Below are positions 17,970 through 26,153 of a stretch of 64,000 nucleotides of DNA, piece after piece. The stretch spans positions 248,001 to 312,000 of the forward strand of contig CBDBIW010000010.1 in the NCBI GenBank assembly GCA_965206015.1, in the 5' to 3' direction. Each line of letters starts with the position of its first letter. Position 1 is the stretch's first letter. This DNA is from JAJCYL01 sp965206015 (lineage in GTDB: Bacteria; Bacteroidota; Bacteroidia; Cytophagales; Cyclobacteriaceae). Position numbers and translations under genes: made by a program. The notes under the pieces are model-generated. The model had not been told where the DNA came from. It saw nothing but the letters and a program-made list of their open reading frames with translations, and did not search any database.

Positions 17970-18812
17970 TTATTTGTTAATCACTAATTCTACATAAACA
18001 GGTAAATGATCAGAAGGATATCTCTGATCTTTCGAATCACTCAGCACCGCATATTTTAAAACCTTAATGTTTTGCTTATCAGTGAATATGTAATCGATTC
18101 TCATAGTTATTTGCCCATTCCAATCAAACCCATTGAATGTTCCTGTTGGTCCAAATACAATATTTTCGCTAGCGTTCCTTGCATCATTTAATTCACCGGA
18201 TAAAAATTTAATTGTGCTACTTTCGGGCTCTAAATTCAAATCTCCCATCAGCATAACAGGGTAATTTTGAACATTTAGTTTATTAATTTTTTCAACGATC
18301 AGCTTGGCACTATTTCCCTTGGCCAGTTCACCAATATGATCAAAGTGCGTGTTGAATATCCATAGGTATGCCCCTGTCCTTTTGTCTTTTAATAAAACGT
18401 AAGTACAAATTCTTTCCATAGCAGCGTCCCACCCCACTGACGGTTTCTCGGGAGTTTCTGACAACCAAAAAGTTGATTGATCAATTAGGTCAAATTTACT
18501 TATGTCAAAAAAAACAGCACTGTATTCACCTGTTGTTTTACCATCATCCCTTCCGACTCCGGCATATGTAAAGCTCACAAGACTATTATCCAGGTAGTCA
18601 AGCTGGTGTTTTAGGCCCTCCTGGATACCAAAGATGTCCGGTTCATAAAATTTTATCTGATTAGCCAGGAACTCCTTTCTTACCAACCAACGATTTTCTC
18701 CGTCTCCAGGATTGGCATATCGAATATTGTAAGTCATAACTTTAACCACTTGTGCAATGCTCAGGCACTGGCTGAAGCAAGAAATCAGAATGAAAGTGAG
18801 TGTATTTTTCAT
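17970..18812 (-). CDS. Secreted endonuclease/exonuclease/phosphatase family protein
   Basis: 280 residues with an N-terminal signal peptide (LTFILISCFSQCLSIAQ). The EEP metal-dependent phosphodiesterase fold is clear: MTYNIRYANPGD (Asn), PDIFGIQEG (metal-binding Glu), FNTHFDHIG, MLMGDLNLEP (catalytic Asp and Asn), RIDYIF and YPSDHLPVYVEL (Asp-His pair). All catalytic positions are present, so it should be active, probably in the periplasm or outside. Members of this subfamily hydrolyse nucleic acids, sugar phosphates or phospholipids, and the substrate cannot be told from sequence. The gene is isolated. Confidence 0.88.
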   Translation of the reverse strand: MKNTLTFILISCFSQCLSIAQVVKVMTYNIRYANPGDGENRWLVRKEFLANQIKFYEPDIFGIQEGLKHQLDYLDNSLVSFTYAGVGRDDGKTTGEYSAVFFDISKFDLIDQSTFWLSETPEKPSVGWDAAMERICTYVLLKDKRTGAYLWIFNTHFDHIGELAKGNSAKLIVEKINKLNVQNYPVMLMGDLNLEPESSTIKFLSGELNDARNASENIVFGPTGTFNGFDWNGQITMRIDYIFTDKQNIKVLKYAVLSDSKDQRYPSDHLPVYVELVINK

Positions 18813-18994
18813 ATTCTAACCCGGGACATTACAATATTCTAAAGGCCACCATTGGCAAACAAACCTAAAATGTTTCAATACCTTACTATTTCCTCACAAA
18901 ACGATATCATAAGCAATTATGAAATGAGTTCACAACCACACACCATTCCGTTTTTAATAATTAATCTAGTATCAATGCCACTAAGATAAGCACT

Positions 18995-19358
18995 TATAGA
19001 TTTTTAAAGGTTTGATTTTTCGTACTGGGGAGTGATCTGGTCGGGAGTGCTCTGCCTGATGGTTGATTTTTCAAAAAAAGGATTTGAGATAATGCCGTAC
19101 AGGTGGTATAGTGCATAGGTTTGGTTGATAATAGCGACCCATTTTTCATTGCTGCTGTTGATGGTTTGTCTTTGGGGTGTTTTTGGTTTAATGCCAAAGC
19201 AATCAGGTATTCCACAATGTGATAAGCAGGGTTTTGGCATGGAAATACTGCTGGATAGCCCATGCGGCAAGTCCAGAGAAATCAGCTACTTCTAATCGTG
19301 ATTTGACCAGTTTGCAGATCTCTTCAATGGTCCATCTTTGCTTGTAGAGATTCAACAC
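18995..19358 (-). pseudogene. IS4-like transposase C-terminal remnant
   Basis: On the minus strand near 19350, LNLYKQRWTIEEICKLVKSR and then ADFSGLAAWAIQQYFHAKTL show the Y-x-x-R-W-x-I-E-x-x-x-K-L-x-K-SR motif of IS4-type transposases. A stop follows and the downstream part continues in other frames with no long similarity. The N-terminal catalytic part is absent. Confidence 0.55.
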
Positions 19359-19431
19359 CGCTGAAACATAAAGTATTAGAATTAGATCGAGAATCTTTCT
19401 TTCGATATGATTTGAAGGAGCCGCCTGAAAA

Positions 19432-19683
19432 ATGGTCTACTATTTTGATAATGACAAACGGTTTAGGACAGCCCTGGAAAATAATGCAGTAAGTATTATT
19501 AATCCTGGCTTTCTAATTGGGTGGGGAATTGATGCTGCTACTGGGTCCTTAATGAAATATGATAGAAAAGGATATGATATTGGGTTGGAAAAAGATGATA
19601 GGACATCATTATTGAACAATCCTGCAGAAATTGAAATAAATACCACTGAACAGTTGGTAGATGTATATGTAACTCAAAAATAA
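19432..19683 (+). CDS. Small hypothetical protein, possible cassette gene
   Basis: 83 residues starting MVYYFDNDKRFRTALENNAV, with no family I can name. It is acidic with mixed hydrophobic strands and has no signal peptide. Just upstream, another frame reads RYDLKEPPEKWSTI, so the 5' end may be frameshifted. It ends nine bases before an attC-like hairpin (19692-19756), the arrangement expected of an integron gene cassette. All function is unknown. Confidence 0.4.
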   Translation: MVYYFDNDKRFRTALENNAVSIINPGFLIGWGIDAATGSLMKYDRKGYDIGLEKDDRTSLLNNPAEIEINTTEQLVDVYVTQK

Positions 19684-19691
19684 ATTAAACG

Positions 19692-19756
19692 CCCATAACA
19701 ATGTATATGCGTAGTGTGGGTTTTTAACCACACTACGCATATACTAAAGGTTAGAC
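19692..19756 (+). repeat. attC-like hairpin (17-bp perfect stem)
   Basis: GTATATGCGTAGTGTGG at 19703-19719 is repeated as its exact complement at 19728-19744, with an 8-base loop. Outside the stem are CCATAACA (19693-19700) on the left and GTTAGAC (19750-19756) on the right. The second fits the integron core-site consensus GTTRRRY; the first only loosely fits RYYYAAC. It could instead be a terminator or a chromosomal palindromic repeat. No integrase gene is in the window. Confidence 0.5.
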
Positions 19757-19886
19757 TCAATTGAAAAAGGTGAAAAGATGAAAATTCATATCAGATAGCA
19801 CGATTGCCACATTAGGCTTATTACTTTCAGCCTCATTGCTCATGGCTTCTTGCAGAAAGAGGAATTTTTGGAAGGGTTTAACTCAA

Positions 19887-20369
19887 AGGGAAAATTCTTA
19901 TCCTAGATGCGGAAGCACCCGGACTCTATGCGGGCTACGTCTTAAAATCTAAAAGAGTGGATTTTAAAATTCTTGAAACGTCCAATGAAATTGGGGGCGA
20001 ATCGGAAAGTTAGATGGATTTGCTTACTTTCCAGTCGACTTAGGTGCCCAATGGCTACATGGTAAGCACAACATTCTAGGTGATTTAATACGGAAGACAA
20101 AGACCAGCAAGGACAACTCTGGTATGGTCTTTTGGTATCAACAACAATTGACCGATTCTTTACCTCAAGATATTGAGTCCATCTTTGAAGAAGAGGACGG
20201 ACTGCCTGATATTTCCTTCAGGGACTATGCTATACAGAAGGGATTCGGATCTGGAATCAAACTCGGCCATAGTTACACGAGTAGCCGGGCTAAGAATGAA
20301 GACTTTAATACCAAATTATCCCTTAATCTCTTTGATCTGGTTTATACATTGAAGTTTAAACCCAAGTAA
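19887..20369 (+). pseudogene. FAD-dependent amine oxidase remnant fused to another 3' end
   Basis: An FAD-binding N terminus is recognisable (ILILDAEAPGLYAGYVLKSK, then FKILETSNEIGG, then LDGFAYFPVDLGAQWLHGKH), with a one-base frameshift after EIGG. The dinucleotide motif GxGxxG has decayed to DAEAPG. A further piece in the frame from 20124 (WYQQQLTDSLPQDIES) continues and then ends as NTKLSLNLFDLVYTLKFKPK. This looks like the last strand of an outer-membrane protein rather than an oxidase, so a deletion has probably joined two genes. Confidence 0.55.
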
Positions 20370-20487
20370 AAATCAAATGCTCTCAAATAAGAATTGGACA
20401 TTTCGGCTATCACATATATAATGTCAAAGAACGTTAATGGAAAAGCTTTGACAATTGATGATGAAAGTTATAGGGCATACGGAATAG

Positions 20488-20941
20488 GTGGAAAAGTTCA
20501 AGCTACAGTTTTTATATAATTTACAGCTCAGGATTAGCATGTCTCAAAACGATGACCTGGAACTGATACTGACCGTGACCGATGCGGACGGCAGGGTAAA
20601 CACAGATACTCACCTTACTAGCAACAGCTTCCTGAATGGTGGAAGTTGCACGATCTGTCATGATAGCAGTTTATTTGCTACAGTCAGTTAAGAAAAGATA
20701 TGGGAAGAGCAACTTCCTGACAAAATGCTTCTTTAATCCTAACCCAACCGTCAATGAACTTCAAATCATCTTGGGTGAAGATTATGAATCTTTCAACAAA
20801 TGGCAGATTGTTGACCTGCAAGGAAAGCTAATAATAGAAGAACCTATCCTACAACAGGAAGTCGATAGAGGAAAATTTAGCATTGATATTAGAAGTTTGC
20901 CAGCATCAGTTTATGTCATAAAACTTTTGGGTACTCGCTAA
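20488..20941 (+). pseudogene. Remnant of a T9SS-secreted protein (sorting domain)
   Basis: The 3' part, FFNPNPTVNELQII ... WQIVDLQGKLI ... SIDIRSLPASVYVIKLLG, is a Por-type C-terminal sorting domain. Upstream frames (for example DDLELILTVTDADGRVNTDT) look like pieces of an extracellular beta-sandwich but are broken, and no signal peptide is linked. The stretch 20370-20490 holds further unassignable fragments. Confidence 0.55.
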
Positions 20942-21063
20942 TCTCAGTCAATTAGGTTCGTCAAAGATTAGTAGAAATGGTAAAGCTACTTACACTGTGC
21001 ATTTGCTTGATTTTCATTAAGTGACTGAAGATTCTTAATTCTAAGAAGCTATTAAGCCAACAC

Positions 21064-21090
21064 GAGCCCCCTGGGAATCCCAGGAGGCTC
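21064..21090 (+). terminator. Stem-loop, probable terminator
   Basis: GAGCCCCCTGGG - AAT - CCCAGGAGGCTC forms a 12-bp stem with one C/A mismatch, followed by ATTTGTTAT. It is GC-rich in an AT-rich setting and sits after the decayed sorting-domain gene and before the tRNA-like locus. Confidence 0.5.
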
Positions 21091-21202
21091 ATTTGTTATA
21101 TCTGAATATGTTATATCCGAATAGTCACGTTAATTGCATAAAAAAAGCTCTAAATCAAAGATCAAGAGCCTTTCCAAATAAACAACATTAACCCAAAAAT
21201 GA

Positions 21203-21335
21203 TGGCTGTAGGAGAAGGACTCGAACCTCCACGAAGCAGTTAGCCCCAATCCTGGTCGTAGACCGGGATCGGGATTTATCCCTTATCTTCACCCCCGAGA
21301 GAGGAGGGCTTGTCTGCCAATTTCAACACCCTACA
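21203..21335 (-). tRNA. Class II (Leu-type) tRNA with CUC anticodon and giant variable region
   Basis: On the minus strand, the acceptor strands TGTAGGG (21329-21335) and TCCTACA (21207-21213) pair over 7 bp, with discriminator G and an encoded CCA (21203-21205). The D region AAATTGGCAGAC is typical of tRNA-Leu. The anticodon arm CCCTC-CTCTCTC-GGGGG (21292-21308) puts CTC at the anticodon, with T33 present. The T arm GGAGG-TTCGAGT-CCTTC (21214-21230) is intact. The variable region is 61 nt (21231-21291), against about 12-20 normally. It folds on itself around GATCCCGGTC-TAC-GACCAGGAT. CUC would read Glu codons, which clashes with the Leu-type body. It may be an insertion-bearing pseudo-tRNA or an unusual tRNA. 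Confidence 0.6.
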
Positions 21336-21538
21336 GTTTAGTGTGTGACACTACTCTTGCCAACCCTTAAGTTTAGGTCTGGGTGTGAGTGTTAAATCAC
21401 ATTTTGTCCGTTTGACTGGTTCAAAAGTAATGGAGAAGTTCTTTTGTTAAAAATATTTTAATAAATTTGACAGAAGTTTCGATACCATCTAATGAATCGT
21501 TACATTCGTTACAATACATATAAATTCGAGCGCACGAA

Positions 21539-22015
21539 ATGAGTAAAAATTACGAAATTGACAATGTTGATTTGCAGATTCTCGATCTTCTAATGGACGA
21601 TGCAAAGATTCCATACACTGAAATAGCCAAAAAAGTCTTCGTTTCAGGTGGTACAGTACACGTACGAATGAAAAAACTGGAGGAAATGGGTGTAGTGATA
21701 GGCACCACCCTCAATATGGACTACTCTAAATTGGGTTATGACGTAACCTGTTTCCTGGGAATATTCCTTCAAAAAAGTAGTCTGTACGATGAAGTAGTTG
21801 AAAAACTAAAGGATGTACCTGAAATAGTTAAAATCCATTATACCACTGGTAATTATAACATCTTCATCAAAATCCATTGTAGAGATACTCGTCACCTCAG
21901 AGAAGTATTACATGATAAGATTCAAAAGGTGGAAGGCATCGAACGAACTGAGACATTTATTTCATTGGAAGAGAGTTTGAATCGACACATTCAGTTCCTC
22001 TCTGATAAAAAGTAA
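21539..22015 (+). CDS. Lrp/AsnC-family transcriptional regulator
   Basis: 158 residues: an N-terminal winged HTH (about 8-60; NVDLQILDLLMDDAKIPYTE, then KKVFVSGGTVHVRMKKLEE) and a C-terminal RAM/effector domain (about 70-150; GIFLQKSSLYDEVVEKL, then VKIHYTTGNYNIFIKI). These proteins form octamers and respond to amino acids or related metabolites. Its effector and targets are unknown. It lies about 150 bp upstream of sufB in the same direction but has its own spacing, so any link to the suf operon is unproven. The upstream region contains TCGTTACA twice near 21497-21513. Confidence 0.88.
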   Translation: MSKNYEIDNVDLQILDLLMDDAKIPYTEIAKKVFVSGGTVHVRMKKLEEMGVVIGTTLNMDYSKLGYDVTCFLGIFLQKSSLYDEVVEKLKDVPEIVKIHYTTGNYNIFIKIHCRDTRHLREVLHDKIQKVEGIERTETFISLEESLNRHIQFLSDKK

Positions 22016-22121
22016 ATCCGTAGCTGCCAGTAATTGTAATTAAAGTTGTCATTTGGCCAACCGTTAGCAAAAAAAGTCCCAAAAAAGCGCAGCCTAAAAC
22101 ATTTTTACTCGTAATAAGTTT

Positions 22122-22151
22122 TACATTTGAGCTTAATTAGAATTAATCTAA
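22122..22151 (+). promoter_or_regulatory. Possible suf promoter and operator dyad
   Basis: TACATTTG at 22122-22129 matches the Bacteroidota -7 element TAnnTTTG and lies 33 bp before the sufB ATG. Immediately downstream is a dyad TTAGA-N5-TCTAA (22137-22151), placed where a repressor could block transcription. No good -33 TTTG was found, so this is tentative. Confidence 0.4.
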
Positions 22152-22161
22152 ATAAGGATTT

Positions 22162-23607
22162 ATGAGCAAGGATACGGCCATACTGGAAGAATTGACCTCC
22201 TCCGAATATAAATACGGATTCCAGTCCGATATTGAAGCCGATTCTGCTCCCATGGGCCTTAATGAGAGCATTGTTCGTTTTATCTCGGCCAAGAAGGAAG
22301 AACCTGAGTGGTTGTTAGCCTGGCGCCTCAAAGCATATAAACATTGGCTTACACTTGAAGAACCCGAATGGGCCAACCTGCATCATCCCCCAATCGATTA
22401 CCAGAAGGTGATTTATTATTCAGCACCCAAGCAAAAGACCAAGCTTGATAGCCTGGATGATGTTGACCCTGAATTGAGGGAGGCTTTCAAAAAGCTGGGG
22501 ATTTCATTAGAGGAACAAAAGAGATTAACCGGTGTAGCAGTAGATGCAGTGTTGGACAGTGTATCGGTAGCCACCACTTTCAAAGATAAATTAGGTGAGT
22601 TAGGAATTATATTTAGCTCATTTAGTGAAGCTGTGAAAGAACATCCTGAATTGGTGAAGAAATACTTGGGATCAGTTGTTCCAACTAATGACAATTACTT
22701 CTCCGCTTTAAATTCCGCAGTATTCAGTGATGGATCTTTCTGTTACATTCCCAAGGGCACAAGATGCCCGATGGAATTATCAACTTACTTCAGAATCAAT
22801 GCGGCTAATACAGGCCAATTTGAAAGGACATTAATTATAGCTGACAAAGGTTCTTACGTGAGTTACCTTGAAGGGTGTACAGCACCAATGAGAGATGAAA
22901 ACCAACTGCATGCAGCGGTGGTGGAGATATATGCTGCCAAAGATGCTGAAGTAAAATACTCAACTGTCCAAAATTGGTATCCAGGAGATAAAAACGGAAA
23001 AGGAGGGATTTACAATTTTGTGACCAAACGTGGTATTTGCGCTGGTAATCATTCCAAAATATCATGGACCCAGGTAGAAACTGGTTCAGCTATTACCTGG
23101 AAATACCCGAGTTGTATCCTTAAAGGTGACTATAGCGTCGGAGAATTCTATTCTGTGGCTGTTACTAACAACTATCAACAGGCCGATACAGGAACCAAAA
23201 TGATTCATATTGGTAAAAACACCAAAAGCAGGATTGTTTCGAAAGGAATATCCGCAGGCCATAGTCAAAACAGCTATCGCGGCCAGGTAAAAGTGATGAA
23301 GAGGGCTGAAAATGCTCGGAATCACTCACAATGTGACTCACTTTTAATGGAAGACCAATGTGGAGCACATACTTTCCCATACATAGATATTGACAATAAG
23401 TCTGCACAGGTTGAACACGAGGCAACAACTTCCAAAATTGGTGAAGACCAAATTTTTTATTGCCAACAAAGAGGCATCAATGAAGAAAACGCCATAGCCC
23501 TGATCGTCAATGGGTATGCCAAAGAAGTGTTGAAACAATTACCAATGGAGTTTGCAGTTGAAGCGCAGAAATTGTTAGCACTGACTTTGGAGGGGAGTGT
23601 GGGGTAA
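22162..23607 (+). CDS. sufB: Fe-S cluster scaffold protein SufB
   Basis: 481-residue scaffold subunit of the SufBCD complex, on which iron-sulfur clusters are assembled in the cytoplasm. It carries the family blocks FSDGSFCYIPKGTRCPMELS, YLEGCTAPMRDENQLHAAVV and the beta-helix core ending SKIGEDQIFYCQQRGI, then the helical tail MEFAVEAQKLLALTLEGSVG. Length is normal for SufB. It is the first gene of a suf operon, followed by sufC, D, S, E and T. A four-helix-bundle gene sits between sufB and sufC. It starts at the ATG at 22162 with a canonical N-terminal region. Confidence 0.96.
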   Translation: MSKDTAILEELTSSEYKYGFQSDIEADSAPMGLNESIVRFISAKKEEPEWLLAWRLKAYKHWLTLEEPEWANLHHPPIDYQKVIYYSAPKQKTKLDSLDDVDPELREAFKKLGISLEEQKRLTGVAVDAVLDSVSVATTFKDKLGELGIIFSSFSEAVKEHPELVKKYLGSVVPTNDNYFSALNSAVFSDGSFCYIPKGTRCPMELSTYFRINAANTGQFERTLIIADKGSYVSYLEGCTAPMRDENQLHAAVVEIYAAKDAEVKYSTVQNWYPGDKNGKGGIYNFVTKRGICAGNHSKISWTQVETGSAITWKYPSCILKGDYSVGEFYSVAVTNNYQQADTGTKMIHIGKNTKSRIVSKGISAGHSQNSYRGQVKVMKRAENARNHSQCDSLLMEDQCGAHTFPYIDIDNKSAQVEHEATTSKIGEDQIFYCQQRGINEENAIALIVNGYAKEVLKQLPMEFAVEAQKLLALTLEGSVG

Positions 23608-23632
23608 GAGTCGTTAAATGAATTTCTTGCTC

Positions 23633-24069
23633 CTTGTTTATCGTTTATAATGGCAACCATAACAAAATTTGAAGCCATAGAGGCTTGGCAGGAAGCAAGA
23701 GAATTATCGAGAATGGTTTATGAATTAATAAATAAAGGTGAGTCTACAAGGGATTCTGGTTTAAAGGATCAAATTAGAAGGGCCTCAGATTATATGATGG
23801 ATAATATTGCTGAAGGATTCGACCAAGGTGGAAACAAAGAGTGTAACCATTTTTTGTCAATAGCCAGAACTTCAGCCGCTGAGGTTAGGTCACAGCTTTA
23901 CAGAATGAAAGATCAGCCTTACATCCATGAAGAAGAATTCACAACCCTGAGCGAATTGACTCTAAAGATTAACAATAAGATCAGCCGTCTTTGAGCTATA
24001 TTTCTAAGTCGGATTATACCGGGCTCAAATTCAAACGATAAACAAGAAACCAAACGATAAACAAGAAAC
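23633..24069. repeat. Inverted repeats flanking the four-helix-bundle gene
   Basis: CTTGTTTATCGTTT at 23633-23646, just before the small gene, is matched after it by the reverse complement AAACGATAAACAAG, present twice (24033-24046 and 24052-24065). The two right-hand copies are part of a 19-bp perfect tandem repeat CAAACGATAAACAAGAAAC (24032-24050, 24051-24069). The pair encloses the gene like ends of a small mobile cassette. Confidence 0.75.
23650..23994 (+). CDS. Four-helix-bundle protein (S23 / IVS-type)
   Basis: 114 residues, predicted as four helices: FEAIEAWQEARELSRMVYEL, then LKDQIRRASDYMMDNIAEGF, NHFLSIARTSAAEVRSQLYR and a C-terminal helix. This matches the family often called 23S rRNA intervening sequence protein, related to the Avd protein of diversity-generating retroelements. 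The family probably binds nucleic acid, but its job is not settled. Here it interrupts the suf operon between sufB and sufC and is framed by inverted repeats. It starts at the ATG at 23650, directly after the left repeat. It is unlikely to be part of Fe-S assembly. Confidence 0.88.
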   Translation: MATITKFEAIEAWQEARELSRMVYELINKGESTRDSGLKDQIRRASDYMMDNIAEGFDQGGNKECNHFLSIARTSAAEVRSQLYRMKDQPYIHEEEFTTLSELTLKINNKISRL

Positions 24070-24077
24070 ATTTTATA

Positions 24078-24836
24078 ATGCTATCTATTAAAAATTTAAG
24101 AGCAAGGATAGAGGATCAGGAGATTCTGAAGGGAATAAATTTAGAAGTAAAAGCGGGTGAAGTCCATGCAATTATGGGCCCTAATGGTTCTGGAAAAAGC
24201 ACCCTCGCCTCAGTTTTGGCAGGCCGGGAAGAGTATGAGGTCACAGGGGGATCAGTTGAATATTCTGGTCATGATCTTTTGGACATGGCTCCTGAAGATA
24301 GAGCTCGGGAAGGAATATTCCTGGCGTTTCAATATCCAGTTGAAATACCCGGTGTTAGCACCACAAACTTTCTGAAAACAGCAATTAACCAAATAAGGGA
24401 ATACAAAGGTGAAGAAAGACTTGACGCAGTTTCTTTTCTTACCCTGATGAAGGAAAAAATGAAATTGGTGGAGTTAGACCAGTCCCTTTTAAGTCGGTCT
24501 CTAAACGAAGGTTTCTCCGGAGGTGAAAAGAAGCGAAGTGAAATCTTCCAGATGGCCATGTTAGCTCCGAAACTATCAATCCTTGATGAGACAGATTCCG
24601 GTCTGGATATTGACGCCTTGAAAATTGTGGCAGGTGGTGTAAACCAATTAAGAAGCAAAGAGAACGCCACTATAGTTGTAACCCATTACCAACGATTACT
24701 GAACTACATAGTGCCAGATTTTGTCCACATACTTATGAACGGAAAAATCGTAAAATCCGGCGGAAAAGAATTGGCCTTGAAATTAGAGAATCAAGGGTAC
24801 GATTGGGTCAAAGAAGAGGCGGGGGCAACAGCCTAG
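24078..24836 (+). CDS. sufC: Fe-S assembly ATPase SufC
   Basis: 252-residue ABC-type ATPase that powers the SufBCD scaffold. Walker A GPNGSGKST (about 33-41), Q-loop AFQYPVEIPGVS, signature FSGGEKKRSE, Walker B LSILDETDSGLD and switch His in VVTHYQRLL are all present. It has no membrane segments, as expected for a cytoplasmic SufC. sufD follows within a few bases. The start codon comes directly after the repeat TTTTATA. Confidence 0.96.
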   Translation: MLSIKNLRARIEDQEILKGINLEVKAGEVHAIMGPNGSGKSTLASVLAGREEYEVTGGSVEYSGHDLLDMAPEDRAREGIFLAFQYPVEIPGVSTTNFLKTAINQIREYKGEERLDAVSFLTLMKEKMKLVELDQSLLSRSLNEGFSGGEKKRSEIFQMAMLAPKLSILDETDSGLDIDALKIVAGGVNQLRSKENATIVVTHYQRLLNYIVPDFVHILMNGKIVKSGGKELALKLENQGYDWVKEEAGATA

Positions 24837-24848
24837 CTCGTTTTGAAA

Positions 24849-26153
24849 ATGGAGAGTAAATTAAATCAGATAATAGTTGACCAATTCGATACACTAGAGT
24901 CAAAGCTCAATGGCAGTAAGACCCAAGCGATACATCAGCAGAGGAAAAAGGCTATTGAAAGTCTTAAAGAAACCGGGCTTCCTGGAAATAAAGATGAGGA
25001 ATATAAATTTACTCGTCTAACCTCATTCCTTGAAAAGAATTTCGATTTCAACCTGAGGAATGCTGATGCTGACATTTCAAAGGAAACTATCCGAACATCA
25101 CTTATAAAGGATGTTGAAGGCAGTGTTCTTGTTTTCATTAATGATAAACTGACTTCCCAGTACAGTTCCATTCATTCCGAACATAAAGACATACAAATTA
25201 CTCCTCTTGAGAATGCAATCAAGAATGGTTTTGATCATTATTTTGGCAAGAATGAAGCCATTTCTACCGATGGATTTCTTGCTTGGAATACAGCCCTAAC
25301 CCAAGATGGCATTCATATTGAAGTGCCTGAAAACAAAGAATCAAATAAGCCAGTCTCTCTGTACTTTTTCTCAGATGCTCAATCTCAGCAAGTTGTGAAC
25401 AAACCCAGGGTCTTAATTGAATTAGGAAAAAATAGCGAGGTGACATTTATTGAAAATTTCACCACAATTGGCAATCACTCAAGTTTCAATAACTCGGTAG
25501 TTGAAATCATAGCTGATAGTGCAACCCGAGGCACTTACATAAAAATTCAAAATGACGGAGATAGTGCCATTCAGATGAGTACTACCCAAATATATCAATC
25601 GGATAACAGTACATTTTCCTGCCATACGTTCACCTTTAGTGGCAAAATGGTGCGTAATAACCTGAACTTTGTGATTGACGGTGAAGGTGCAGAGTCCAAT
25701 ATGAACGGCCTATATCTGACTAAAGGTTCCACACATGTCGATAATCACACAACAGTTGATCATCGAAAGCCCAACTCAGTTAGCAACGAATTGTATAAAG
25801 GAATCATGGACGAACAATCCAGAGGAGTTTTTAACGGAAAAATATTCGTTCGACAAGCGGCCCAGAAAACCAATGCTTTTCAATCCAACAACAACATCCT
25901 ACTTTCAGATGATGCTTCAGTAAACACAAAACCTCAGTTAGAAATATGGGCAGACGATGTCAAATGTTCACATGGATGTACAACAGGGCAATTAAATCTG
26001 GAACAGATTTTCTATCTGAGGTCTAGAGGAATTGATAAAGACAGCACCCTGACCATGCTGCTACATGCATTCGCCGGCGATGTATTAGATAAGGTATTAT
26101 TAGATGAACTGAGAAGTAATTTGGAACAGCGGATTACAGAAAGACTGAATTAA
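24849..26153 (+). CDS. sufD: Fe-S assembly protein SufD
   Basis: SufB paralogue and partner in the SufBC2D complex, needed for iron entry. An N-terminal helical part (about 1-100) is followed by the beta-helix domain with ESNMNGLYLTKGSTHVDNHT, SRGVFNGKIFVRQAAQKTNA and CSHGCTTGQLNLEQIFYLRS, which include the conserved His and Cys region. The frame is open to a TTG at 24843, but the ATG at 24849 (MESKLNQIIVDQ) is preferred. It is 12 bp after sufC and its stop shares one base with the sufS start, so translation is probably coupled. Confidence 0.93.
   Translation: MESKLNQIIVDQFDTLESKLNGSKTQAIHQQRKKAIESLKETGLPGNKDEEYKFTRLTSFLEKNFDFNLRNADADISKETIRTSLIKDVEGSVLVFINDKLTSQYSSIHSEHKDIQITPLENAIKNGFDHYFGKNEAISTDGFLAWNTALTQDGIHIEVPENKESNKPVSLYFFSDAQSQQVVNKPRVLIELGKNSEVTFIENFTTIGNHSSFNNSVVEIIADSATRGTYIKIQNDGDSAIQMSTTQIYQSDNSTFSCHTFTFSGKMVRNNLNFVIDGEGAESNMNGLYLTKGSTHVDNHTTVDHRKPNSVSNELYKGIMDEQSRGVFNGKIFVRQAAQKTNAFQSNNNILLSDDASVNTKPQLEIWADDVKCSHGCTTGQLNLEQIFYLRSRGIDKDSTLTMLLHAFAGDVLDKVLLDELRSNLEQRITERLN

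Noticed and set aside
18994..19270. Two overlapping minus-strand open frames of 88-89 codons
   Set aside because: They have no protein-like composition and lie in the frameshifted tail of an IS4-like remnant.
23650..23994. Avd component of a diversity-generating retroelement
   Set aside because: The protein fold is related, but no reverse transcriptase or template/variable repeat pair is nearby.
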